Shown here: positions 14,958 to 22,530 of the stretch, piece by piece | How the letters are laid out: each line of letters begins with the position of its first letter | How positions within the stretch are numbered: position 1 is the stretch's first letter | Assembly: GCF_042263505.1 (NCBI RefSeq) | Contig: NZ_JBHKFI010000014.1 | Span: 1 to 64,000, forward strand | Direction: 5' to 3' | Length of the DNA stretch: 64,000 nucleotides | From: Bacillus_BE sp042263505 | Lineage (GTDB): Bacteria; Bacillota; Bacilli; Bacillales; Cytobacillaceae | The notes under the pieces: generated by a model | Databases searched by the model: none | What the model saw: only the letters and a program-made list of their open reading frames with translations | What the model was told of the DNA's origin: nothing | Translations under genes and position numbers: made by a program

Positions 14958-15262
14958 TGGTGAATAACTATTTTTTTCGAAATACGGTTAAACTCATATT
15001 TTATTAACCTTATGATAAGAATTGTGAATTTTTTAGAGTTGAACAATGAAATTTAAAGTGTGGTTATGATAAAACACTTCAATATGATCATTAAATTCGT
15101 TATTTATCTGTTCTTTCTCCATGTTTTGACTTCTATCAAGTTTTTCCCGATGGTATTAGCATTCATCCTGATGCAATATTGACAATAATGTTTGTTTTAA
15201 CTACGATGGACACAAAAGGCGATGAAGCTTTATTGTGTAAAATTGCATTAGAAAGGTGAATC
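14958..15262. other. intergenic region before the ynfA-like gene
   Basis: AT-rich sequence of about 305 nt; I see no gene, remnant or clear regulatory motif. Confidence 0.4.
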
Positions 15263-15589
15263 ATGATTAATACGATTTTTTTATTTATTTTAGCTGGTCT
15301 TGCCGAAATAGGGGGAGGCTATTTGGTGTGGCTGTGGTTACGTGAAGATCAGCCATACTGGTACGGAATTCTAGGTTCTCTTGTTTTAATTATTTATGGA
15401 ATTATTCCAACCTTGCAAAAATTCCCTTCTTTTGGCAGAGTATATGCAGCCTATGGTGGGGTATTTATTATTCTTTCAGTTTTATGGGGTTGGGGTGTGG
15501 ATCGAAAGACACCAGATACATATGATTGGATTGGAGCGTTGATATGTCTTTTGGGAGTATCTATTATGCTCTTTGCACCAAGGAATTAA
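15263..15589 (+). CDS. YnfA/UPF0060 family small membrane protein
   Basis: The 108-residue protein has four membrane helices. It carries the UPF0060 landmarks LAGLAEIGGGYLVWLWLRE near the start, the middle GRVYAAYGGVFI and the end DWIGALICLLGVSIML. The family resembles small multidrug resistance proteins, but its function is not settled. The start has GAAAGGTGA just upstream. A terminator follows at 15601. Confidence 0.93.
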   Translation: MINTIFLFILAGLAEIGGGYLVWLWLREDQPYWYGILGSLVLIIYGIIPTLQKFPSFGRVYAAYGGVFIILSVLWGWGVDRKTPDTYDWIGALICLLGVSIMLFAPRN

Positions 15590-15600
15590 ATAATAGTTTG

Positions 15601-15632
15601 AAAAGGGCAGCTTTACATGCTTGCTCTTTTTT
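15601..15632 (+). terminator. terminator after the UPF0060 gene
   Basis: A 9-bp stem with G-U pairs (AAAGGGCAG with TTGCTCTTT) is followed by a T run. Confidence 0.65.
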
Positions 15633-15748
15633 CTTTGATAAGTGCCCATTTGTAGCATAGTTTTCTTCTCGATGCAGCAAGATAAAACCATGGATTTTAG
15701 AAAAAAGAGGGTGGTTTTATCTTAAAGTCTTCGAAAACAGGAGTCAAT

Positions 15749-17125
15749 TTGCCAAAAGGGGAACAGCCAGAAAAGGATCATCCAGGTGGGTTGAATGCTT
15801 TTAGCCTTGCAGGACTTGGAATTGGTGGTGTGATTGGAGCGGGCTTTTTTCTTGGCTCCGGCTTAGCGGTGCGTGAGGCAGGTCCTGCTGTTGTCCTTTC
15901 TTTTTTATTTGGTGGTTTTATCATGATGCAGGTTCTAGGAGCCATGACTAGCATTAATGTGAATCGTCTGGAGCGGGGGTCATTTCGGGTTTATATCGAG
16001 CAATTTCTCGGTAGTTATGCAGGATTTTTGGTTGGCTGGGCTGTATTTATTTCAAGCGTACTTGGGATTGGCTCAGAGGCCATTGCGATGGGGATATTTG
16101 TTCATCTATGGTTTCCGCATTTTTCGCTTTCTATCTTATCTATTGCTTTTTCAATCGTTATCATTTTCATTAATGCAATGAATATGAAAAATTTTGGACG
16201 TATTGAATTCGGGATGGCGGCAGTAAAGGCATTAGCCATTTTGTTATTTATTTTTTTGGGAGGATATGCGTTTTTAACCCGAACGGGAGATATTCCCTCT
16301 CAATCTATTTCTAGTGTTGCTGACTTTTTTCCTATGGGATTTTCGGGTCTGCTTCAGTCAATGCTTGTGGTTATTTTTTCTTATTCGGGAATCAGTGCTG
16401 TCGCTATGGCAACGAATGAGGTTTCAAATCCAAAATTGGAAGTCCCAAGGGCAACAAGGTACATGTCATTTGGATCGATTAGTTTGTACATTTTTTCGAT
16501 GTTCGTTTTGGTTTTGCTCTCACCTTGGAATACGGTGTCAACAAAAAAATCTCCTTTTGTCCATGCTTTTGATGTGATTGGGATGGATTGGGCAGCAACA
16601 GGCTTAAATGTTATCATTTTGCTAGCAGCCTTTTCTGTCATGGCAGCTAGTTATTTTGCATCTATTCAATTACTTGTCTCCCTTTCCGTTGCTAAAAAAG
16701 GGCCTCATTTATTTCTGCAACATTCTACCAGAGGGTTTTATCGAAATGCGTGGTTGGCTGTGGCCATCGGAGTTTTATTGGTAGTGGGGATGTCCTTTTT
16801 ACTCCCTTCGAATTTGTATAATTATTTAGTATCTGCCTCATCCTATTTTACATTTTTAAATTGGACATTGAATGTGATTACGTTTTTAATATGGAAGAAA
16901 AAGCGTGAGAAAACGGAAACCTATGAATCAAAATTGATCTGGGGAACTCCAGGGGCATATAGCACACTTTTCGTTATTCTAGTCCTTTTTATTATGAGTC
17001 TTAAAGTTCATGATTTTCGGATGGGCTTTTATGCTGCCTTTGGATTTATATGTGTGATTACCGTTGCTTTCGGCTTTTGGCGGCGTAAACATTTAAATAA
17101 TAGCGATTTGACAAGCAATGGGTGA
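15749..17125 (+). CDS. APC-family amino acid permease
   Basis: The 458-residue protein has about 12 membrane helices. It begins with the APC pattern GLGIGGVIGAGFFLGSG (the substrate-backbone site in helix 1), and helix 6 has FSYSGISAVAMATNEVSNP. It is a proton- or sodium-coupled amino acid transporter of the APC superfamily; the substrate cannot be told. The start is a TTG with ACAGGAG about 5 nt upstream; no better ATG lies nearby. There is no close operon partner, and no hairpin terminator before 17344. Confidence 0.88.
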   Translation: MPKGEQPEKDHPGGLNAFSLAGLGIGGVIGAGFFLGSGLAVREAGPAVVLSFLFGGFIMMQVLGAMTSINVNRLERGSFRVYIEQFLGSYAGFLVGWAVFISSVLGIGSEAIAMGIFVHLWFPHFSLSILSIAFSIVIIFINAMNMKNFGRIEFGMAAVKALAILLFIFLGGYAFLTRTGDIPSQSISSVADFFPMGFSGLLQSMLVVIFSYSGISAVAMATNEVSNPKLEVPRATRYMSFGSISLYIFSMFVLVLLSPWNTVSTKKSPFVHAFDVIGMDWAATGLNVIILLAAFSVMAASYFASIQLLVSLSVAKKGPHLFLQHSTRGFYRNAWLAVAIGVLLVVGMSFLLPSNLYNYLVSASSYFTFLNWTLNVITFLIWKKKREKTETYESKLIWGTPGAYSTLFVILVLFIMSLKVHDFRMGFYAAFGFICVITVAFGFWRRKHLNNSDLTSNG

Positions 17126-17403
17126 AAGTGATTAAATGAAATTAACAATAGATGGAAGGATGAAGGGTCTATGATTTTCTAATCTTACTTTCCAAATGAT
17201 CGATTATGAATGAAATTCAAATGGCTATTTTTGTTGTTTGGATTGTTTTCGATTCATTTTTTGAAGTAGGATTAGCATGGACTTTTTTAGATTTGAGTAA
17301 GGAAATACCCAAGTTTGGGCATTTTCTGTCTTTATTCATGCGCAAAACTCCTGCTTCAGCAATGAAGGCAGGAGTTTTTTTACATGAAGGAGGAATTAGG
17401 AAT
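17126..17403. other. intergenic region after the permease
   Basis: No convincing gene. It includes the terminator at 17344-17383. Confidence 0.4.
17344..17383 (+). terminator. terminator of the permease region
   Basis: An 11-bp perfect stem (AAAACTCCTGC with its complement) is followed by a T run. Confidence 0.85.
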
Positions 17404-17663
17404 ATGACCTATCGAATAAAAATTCGTATCCGTCCTTTATTGTATTAGGAAATGACGGAGTGATGTGGTTTACGGAAAATCAAAATAATGCAATCGGAAG
17501 AATAACCTCTTCAGGGCAGATAAGGGAATATTCGCTGCCAACTGTAGCTTCAGGACCTGTTGGATTGACCAATGGACCTGATGGCGCACTTTGGTTCCTC
17601 GAGATAATCGGGAATAAAATCGGCCATATAAAAGGGCACCGTTTTCTCAAAATTAAGGTTTAG
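17404..17663 (+). pseudogene. remnant of a virginiamycin B (streptogramin) lyase
   Basis: Translation in the frame through 17460 gives NDGVMWFTENQNNAIGRIT, SSGQIREYSLPT and GPVGLTNGPDGALWF. These are the blade repeats of the Vgb beta-propeller. Only about 80 residues remain of a family of roughly 290-300. The upstream ATG at 17404, which has AAGGAGGAATTAGG in front, is in another frame and stops after 14 codons, so at least one frameshift separates start and body. The 3' part is lost. The gene is broken and no resistance function is expected. Confidence 0.8.
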
Positions 17664-17799
17664 GAGCAGCATTTTAATCTCATATCGTTACATCTGTCCA
17701 GACTTGAATGCTTTTAAATTCATTCAAGCTGTCTGAATGGGCTCTTTATTCGGACTTAATGGTCTTGGAATTTATTCAAAAAGAGGCGAGAACCTAAAT
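17664..17799. other. intergenic, start of the repeat region
   Basis: No gene is seen. There are two isolated TTATTC words near 17745 and 17771, just before the regular array. Confidence 0.35.
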
Positions 17800-17990
17800 A
17801 TTCGTGAAAAAAGAATTTTATTCGCGAAACTTCAAGGTTTATTCGCGATTTTTAAAATTTATTCGCGAAAACAGTCATTTTATTCGCGAACGCCTTTTTT
17901 ATTCGGAATTTCAAAAAAATATTCGCGATATCCATGAAATGCTCGCGGAAAAATTGGGTTATTCGCGAAATGATAAAAATATTCGCGAAA
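17800..17990. repeat. ten-copy array of TTCGCGAA-type motifs, 20-bp period
   Basis: The word ATTCGCGAA or a close variant starts at 17800, 17820, 17841, 17861, 17882, 17901, 17921, 17941 (degenerate, CTCGCG), 17961 and 17981. The steps are 20, 21, 20, 21, 19, 20, 20, 20 and 20 bp. The spacing sequence differs from copy to copy and is A/T-rich, so this is not a simple tandem duplication. The core TTCGCGAA is a palindrome. A 20-bp step is about two helical turns and is not a multiple of three, so it points to a DNA-level signal rather than a coding repeat. Function unknown. Confidence 0.85.
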
Positions 17991-18139
17991 ATGAGGCATT
18001 ATTTTTTCAAGTAGACTCTTGATTCCGTTACAAATGCCGTTACTTCATCTAGAGATGTCTCAAACTAAACAACAAAGTTTACGAAAAGATCCTTAAGGGA
18101 AAATCAATTTAAATAAGAACATAATTTGGGGGAATCCAT

Positions 18140-19009
18140 TTGGAAATCATACAATCTTTTAACAAAGTAAATTCAGAAACAATGAAACAAATCAGGGAAT
18201 TAGAAGTTGTTTGTAAGACTTTTGATCATCTTCATGGCACAATCACACTTAATTCACCTTTAAACTTTGATTCTAGTATGAAGAATGTTTTCCTACTATA
18301 TAATGAACAAAATCAGATGGTTAGCGCCCTTTCTGTTTTTATGCCGACTAAACAAGAAGCGGAGATATCTGGGTATACTTTACCTGAATTTAGACAAAGA
18401 GGATATTTTCAAAGATTACTAAAGGAGGCTCTGACTGAGTTAAGAAAATATAGCCCAATAGATCTTTTGTTCATTTGTGAGCCCCAATCCTCCAGCGGAA
18501 AAGAAGTAATCAAAAAGAATAGAGCTTATTTGGATTTTACTGAATATACGATGCGATTTAATGGTTTAATCAAGGATTTTCCACGGCGTCATGGTATGGA
18601 AATGAAGTTACTTCAGGCAAAAGATGAGGATTTGGAGTCTATCATTGCGGTTAGTCAGCAAGCTTTCCATGAGGAGTATGAAGATGCAAAAAGTATGATA
18701 TCGAAAACACTTGATTCAGAGAATCGGACTCAATATTTTGCTACTTATCATGATCAAGTGATTGGGATTGGGTCCGTTCTTTTCAAGGAGAATGAGGCAG
18801 TAGTTTTTGGCCTAGGGATATCAGAATTGGAACAAGGAAAAGGCTTTGGTAAGGAATTATTGCTTTTGATTCTAAATGAAATTTACAATCGCGGTGTACA
18901 AAATATTTCCTTAGAAGTGAATAGCAGAAATCATCGCGCATTTTCCTTATATTCAAAATTCGGATTTGATGTTGTTTCTTCTTTTGATTATTATCGGAAA
19001 ACAATTTGA
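18140..19009 (+). CDS. tandem GNAT-family N-acetyltransferase
   Basis: The 289-residue protein appears to hold two GNAT folds. The first (about 1-150) has the acetyl-CoA loop in EFRQRGYFQRLLKEAL. The second (about 155-289) has ELEQGKGFGKELLLLIL and the C-terminal NHRAFSLYSKFGF typical of the family. Its substrate is unknown. Initiation is at TTG with GGGGGAA about 6 nt upstream. It ends into the bidirectional terminator at 19053. Confidence 0.87.
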   Translation: MEIIQSFNKVNSETMKQIRELEVVCKTFDHLHGTITLNSPLNFDSSMKNVFLLYNEQNQMVSALSVFMPTKQEAEISGYTLPEFRQRGYFQRLLKEALTELRKYSPIDLLFICEPQSSSGKEVIKKNRAYLDFTEYTMRFNGLIKDFPRRHGMEMKLLQAKDEDLESIIAVSQQAFHEEYEDAKSMISKTLDSENRTQYFATYHDQVIGIGSVLFKENEAVVFGLGISELEQGKGFGKELLLLILNEIYNRGVQNISLEVNSRNHRAFSLYSKFGFDVVSSFDYYRKTI

Positions 19010-19052
19010 TTCATTTTACTTTAGTTAGAGAATAGAGATGTATTTCATTTTG

Positions 19053-19095
19053 AAAAAAAGGGATCACGTTTCATCAGAACGGAATCCCTTTTTTT
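19053..19095. terminator. bidirectional terminator
   Basis: An A-rich/T-rich flanked stem (AAAAAAGGGAT with ATCCCTTTTTT) lies between convergent genes and can serve both strands. Confidence 0.85.
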
Positions 19096-19105
19096 ATATG
19101 TAAAA

Positions 19106-20185
19106 TTAATATTCCACCTTTACTCGTTTTCCTTTTTTTGATGATTGGCGGATGGCGTCTAGAACTTTTTGTGTATCCCTTCCATTTTCAAAGTCCGCTA
19201 GTAGGCAATGTTGATTTCCGGATGTTAATGATTCGTATAATGCATTTAACATTCGCTGAAATCCATTATAATAACGGGCAGCATAGGCTGGAATTGTCGA
19301 AGGAACTGTAAGATCTTCTGCTAAGTCGATTTCTTCCAATGGTTCATCTTCATAGGAAAAAAAGACCTGGGAGTCATTTAACATGATCAAAGTTCCTTCC
19401 TTTGCAAAGATCTCCAAACTCCAATTATTTTTAATTTTTCGGGCTGCAGAAATAAGTTCCATGGTAACTGTTGCTCCATTTTCTAATGTACCGATTACCT
19501 GGAAGGCATCATCAGCTGTTCGAAATTCCGAATTTCCATGTTTGTCTATTTGAACAGGAATATGAATGGGTAAATTTGCGAAAACCTCTTGGAAATGGCT
19601 ATTGAACCACCAGTGAAGCGAATCAATCATATGAGAACCAATCGCACCAAGCATTCCTCCTCCAGTTTCTTTTTGACCAAGCCATCCACGTTGAGTGGAT
19701 ACAAGGGATGAATAATTGGAAAAGGTGCCGGAATAGCGGATATGGAAAATGGGTCCTAAGATTCCACTGTTGAGAATTTCTTTGACTTTAGTTCGCGCAG
19801 GAAGGAAACGAAATTCGTGATTGATGAATCCGAATGTTTGCACTTTGTTCTGTTCTGCAATCATTTCCTCTGTTTCTGCTAAACATTGGGCCATAGGTTT
19901 TTCACATAAAATATGAGTTCCATATTTTAATGCTTCTATAACCATTTCGTGATGCAAATGAACAGCTGAAGCAACCACAATTAAATCGAGATCCTCTACC
20001 ATGAGCATAAGACGCCAGTCTGTATAAACATTTTCAATCCCACTGATTCTTTTTATATCTGTCATATCCCTCCTTGTGACACTGGCAATGGCGACCACTT
20101 CAAAACCATCGTGGAAGCGCATGATAGGAGCGTGAACCTTTGCTCCAAAACCAGTACCAATTATTCCAACTCTAATTTTCTGCAT
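19106..20185 (-). CDS. Gfo/Idh/MocA-family NAD(P)-dependent oxidoreductase
   Basis: The 359-residue protein has an N-terminal Rossmann fold with IRVGIIGTGFGAKVHAP, the conserved GTHILCEKPMA loop near residue 95, and a C-terminal alpha/beta domain with SHMIDSLHWW. Such enzymes oxidise or reduce sugars, cyclitols or similar polyols; the substrate is not evident. I chose the second ATG (three codons inside the longest frame), because AGGAG abuts the first ATG but is 9 nt from the second. It is a single gene. Confidence 0.9.
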   Translation of the reverse strand: MQKIRVGIIGTGFGAKVHAPIMRFHDGFEVVAIASVTRRDMTDIKRISGIENVYTDWRLMLMVEDLDLIVVASAVHLHHEMVIEALKYGTHILCEKPMAQCLAETEEMIAEQNKVQTFGFINHEFRFLPARTKVKEILNSGILGPIFHIRYSGTFSNYSSLVSTQRGWLGQKETGGGMLGAIGSHMIDSLHWWFNSHFQEVFANLPIHIPVQIDKHGNSEFRTADDAFQVIGTLENGATVTMELISAARKIKNNWSLEIFAKEGTLIMLNDSQVFFSYEDEPLEEIDLAEDLTVPSTIPAYAARYYNGFQRMLNALYESLTSGNQHCLLADFENGRDTQKVLDAIRQSSKKGKRVKVEY

Positions 20186-20513
20186 GAAACTCATCTCCTA
20201 TTTTGTTCGTGTTTCTTTATTCATCGTTAAAAGTTGAATGAAAACATGATAGGTACCTGTCAATATGGGAATAATCCTAAAGAGTTGTCTTTAGGGAATT
20301 CAATCTATTTTTACTTTAGCATGCAATCTTATTGAAGTTGAATCGTAAAATTTCAGTATTTTCCGAAATTATTATTGCGGTGTGGGAATTAATTTTGTGG
20401 TCATTCCTATTTTTGGTGGATGTGTGTCGGGGGACTGGTTCGAAAAATTAAAGGCTACTGAAGGCAAATCCTGTATTTTCTCTTTCCTTTGCTTTTTTAA
20501 TCGTTATTATATA
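20186..20513. other. divergent intergenic region
   Basis: No gene is seen. A small hairpin CCTAAAG/CTTTAGG lies at 20276-20295. The right end leads into the promoter and operator of the marR operon. Confidence 0.4.
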
Positions 20514-20537
20514 TAATAATTGTCTCGACAATTATTA
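20512..20537. promoter_or_regulatory. MarR-type operator overlapping the -10 of the efflux operon
   Basis: The 24-bp sequence at 20514-20537 is a perfect inverted repeat: 11-bp arms TAATAATTGTC and GACAATTATTA around TC. TATAAT at 20512-20517 overlaps its left arm. It lies 28 nt ahead of the MarR start codon. Autorepression by the adjacent MarR protein is the simplest reading. Confidence 0.8.
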
Positions 20538-20564
20538 ATAAAGATATGTAATGGAGTTGAACAA

Positions 20565-20987
20565 ATGAGTTGCAATCATTCTTTAGGATTTATCGTAAGT
20601 TTGACGAGTTTAAAGATGAAGAATAATTTGGCGAGAGAATTGGAGCCTTTTCATGTTACTCCTGATCAATGGGCTTTATTGCAGCGATTGTGGGAGCAGG
20701 ATGGAATCACTCAGAAAGAATTGGCAGATAAATGTTTTAAAGATCAACCGACAACAACAAGGATTTTGAACAAACTAGAAGGTAAGGGGTTGATTAAGCG
20801 ACTTGCGGATCAAAATGATCGAAGGGCATTTTTGATTTATTTGACGAGTGAAGGAAGAAGAATGAAAGATCCATTAAAAGTTTCAGTACAAAGGGCTTTG
20901 GAAAAAGCCTTATCTGGGTTTTCAGAATCAGAAAAGACGGAGCTTAGAGGTTTATTAAGTAGAATTATCAATAATTTAAGTGATTGA
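20565..20987 (+). CDS. MarR-family transcriptional regulator
   Basis: The 140-residue winged-helix repressor has MSCNHSLGFIVSLTSLKMKN as its dimer helix, then VTPDQWALLQRLWEQDGITQKELADKC and the recognition region PTTTRILNKLEGKGLIKR, with the wing residues DQNDRRAFLIYLT. The ATG at 20565, preceded by GGAG, is preferred over an upstream in-frame TTG, because that TTG lies inside the operator palindrome. It is the first gene of an operon with a DHA2 exporter and a YhgE/Pip protein, which suggests drug- or stress-responsive efflux control. Confidence 0.9.
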   Translation: MSCNHSLGFIVSLTSLKMKNNLARELEPFHVTPDQWALLQRLWEQDGITQKELADKCFKDQPTTTRILNKLEGKGLIKRLADQNDRRAFLIYLTSEGRRMKDPLKVSVQRALEKALSGFSESEKTELRGLLSRIINNLSD

Positions 20988-21000
20988 AAGGGGGAGCCAA

Positions 21001-22425
21001 ATGTTTAACAATATAAAGAATGCACCTAATTACCGTTGGTATGTGCTAGCAACGGTTTCAGTAGGAACATTTATGGCAACCTTGGATAGCAGTATTGTAA
21101 ACGTAGCATTACCAACCATTTCGGGAGATCTTCATACGAAATTATCAACCATCCAATGGGTGGTAACTTCTTATTTATTAACGATTTCTAGTTTGCTTCC
21201 TGTTTTTGGGCGAACAGCAGACATGCTTGGCCGCAAACGAGTTTACTCAATTGGATTTTTAATTTTTACCCTTGGATCTATTCTTTGCGGGCTTGCAGAA
21301 AATATTTGGTTTTTAGTAGGGACACGGGTCATCCAAGCGATTGGAGCCTCTATGTTAATGTCTAATAGCTCTGCCATTATTACCTCCATTTTCCCACCGA
21401 AGGAACGGGGAAGAGCTCTTGGATTAACGGGAACGGTAGTAGCAATTGGCAGCTTAACCGGCCCTGCGATTGGCGGATTGCTTATCGGCTTCATAAATTG
21501 GCGTGCTATATTTTATATTAACTTACCAATTGGAATTATCGGTTATTTTGTTGCTCGCTGGATATTACCGAATGATGAACGAAAAAGAGAAAAGGAAACC
21601 TTTGATTTTATTGGGGCTTTAGCTTTTACAGCTGGAATGATTTTCTTTTTACTTGGCATCAATAATGGGGAAGATTGGGGCTGGGGTAGTATTCCTGTTC
21701 TGACCAGTCTTGTCATAGGTGTTGGATTACTACTTCTTTTTGTCATGACGGAGCGAAGGGTAAAGCATCCTCTTATTGAATTATCCTTATTTCGTAATCG
21801 TCCATTTTTAATGGGGAACTTATCAGGATGGTTATCTTTTACAGCCATGTTTGCCAACAATATGCTTTTACCGTTTTATTTTCAACATATCCTGAATTAC
21901 AGTCCGACCCAAGTAGGCCTTTTGATGACAATATTCCCAATTACGATGGCATTTGTGGCTCCTGTGAGTGGTCATGCTTCCGATAAATACGGACCTATCG
22001 CTTTAACAACGGGTGGATTGCTTATTACGGCGTTAGGTTTATTTTATTATTCCATGCTATCTGCTTCTGCCCATTTTTATCAAGTTATTCCTGGAGCAAT
22101 CCTCATTGGTTTAGGGTCAGGGATGTTTCAATCACCTAATAACAGCAGTGTCATGAGTTCTGTGCCGAAGCAAAAGCTTGGAATTGCCGGGGGAATTAAT
22201 AGCTTAGTAAGAAATCTAGGAATGGTGACAGGGATTGCTTTTTCGGTTTCTTTATTTGATGCTTTGGGCGGGGTTACCAATCCGAAGCCCAGTCAGACTG
22301 ATGCATTTATGTCTGCGTATCATATTGTCATGCTCGTGGCGATGTCCATCGCTCTTGTTGGGGCATTTATTTCCTTTAATCGGAGAGGCTATGCCAAAGC
22401 AACATCCTATGAATCCCAAAAATAA
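21001..22425 (+). CDS. DHA2-family MFS multidrug exporter (EmrB/QacA type)
   Basis: The 474-residue protein has about 14 membrane segments. The N-terminal signature TLDSSIVNVALPTI is the DHA2 motif D1. GRTADMLGRKRVY is MFS motif A, and GTVVAIGSLTGPAIGGLL is the antiporter motif C. It exports drugs in exchange for protons. The start is the ATG with AAAGGGGGAG ahead of it. It lies 13 nt after marR and probably shares the transcript. Confidence 0.93.
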   Translation: MFNNIKNAPNYRWYVLATVSVGTFMATLDSSIVNVALPTISGDLHTKLSTIQWVVTSYLLTISSLLPVFGRTADMLGRKRVYSIGFLIFTLGSILCGLAENIWFLVGTRVIQAIGASMLMSNSSAIITSIFPPKERGRALGLTGTVVAIGSLTGPAIGGLLIGFINWRAIFYINLPIGIIGYFVARWILPNDERKREKETFDFIGALAFTAGMIFFLLGINNGEDWGWGSIPVLTSLVIGVGLLLLFVMTERRVKHPLIELSLFRNRPFLMGNLSGWLSFTAMFANNMLLPFYFQHILNYSPTQVGLLMTIFPITMAFVAPVSGHASDKYGPIALTTGGLLITALGLFYYSMLSASAHFYQVIPGAILIGLGSGMFQSPNNSSVMSSVPKQKLGIAGGINSLVRNLGMVTGIAFSVSLFDALGGVTNPKPSQTDAFMSAYHIVMLVAMSIALVGAFISFNRRGYAKATSYESQK

Positions 22426-22530
22426 TATTTGTGTTTTTGTTTAAGGTTTTTCCTTGCATAATCCTCTTCTCTCTAGGAAAAAGTACTCTGGAAGGTGTCC
22501 GTAAATTTGGATGATGAAAGGAGGAGCTTC

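Noticed and set aside
17206..17448. 80-codon open frame after the permease gene
   Set aside because: It runs through a strong terminator (17344-17383) and into the broken Vgb gene, and no initiation site is seen.
17737..18022. Two overlapping open frames through the TTCGCGAA array
   Set aside because: Their sequence is made of the motif array in two frames, without ribosome binding sites. The 20-bp period is not a multiple of three.
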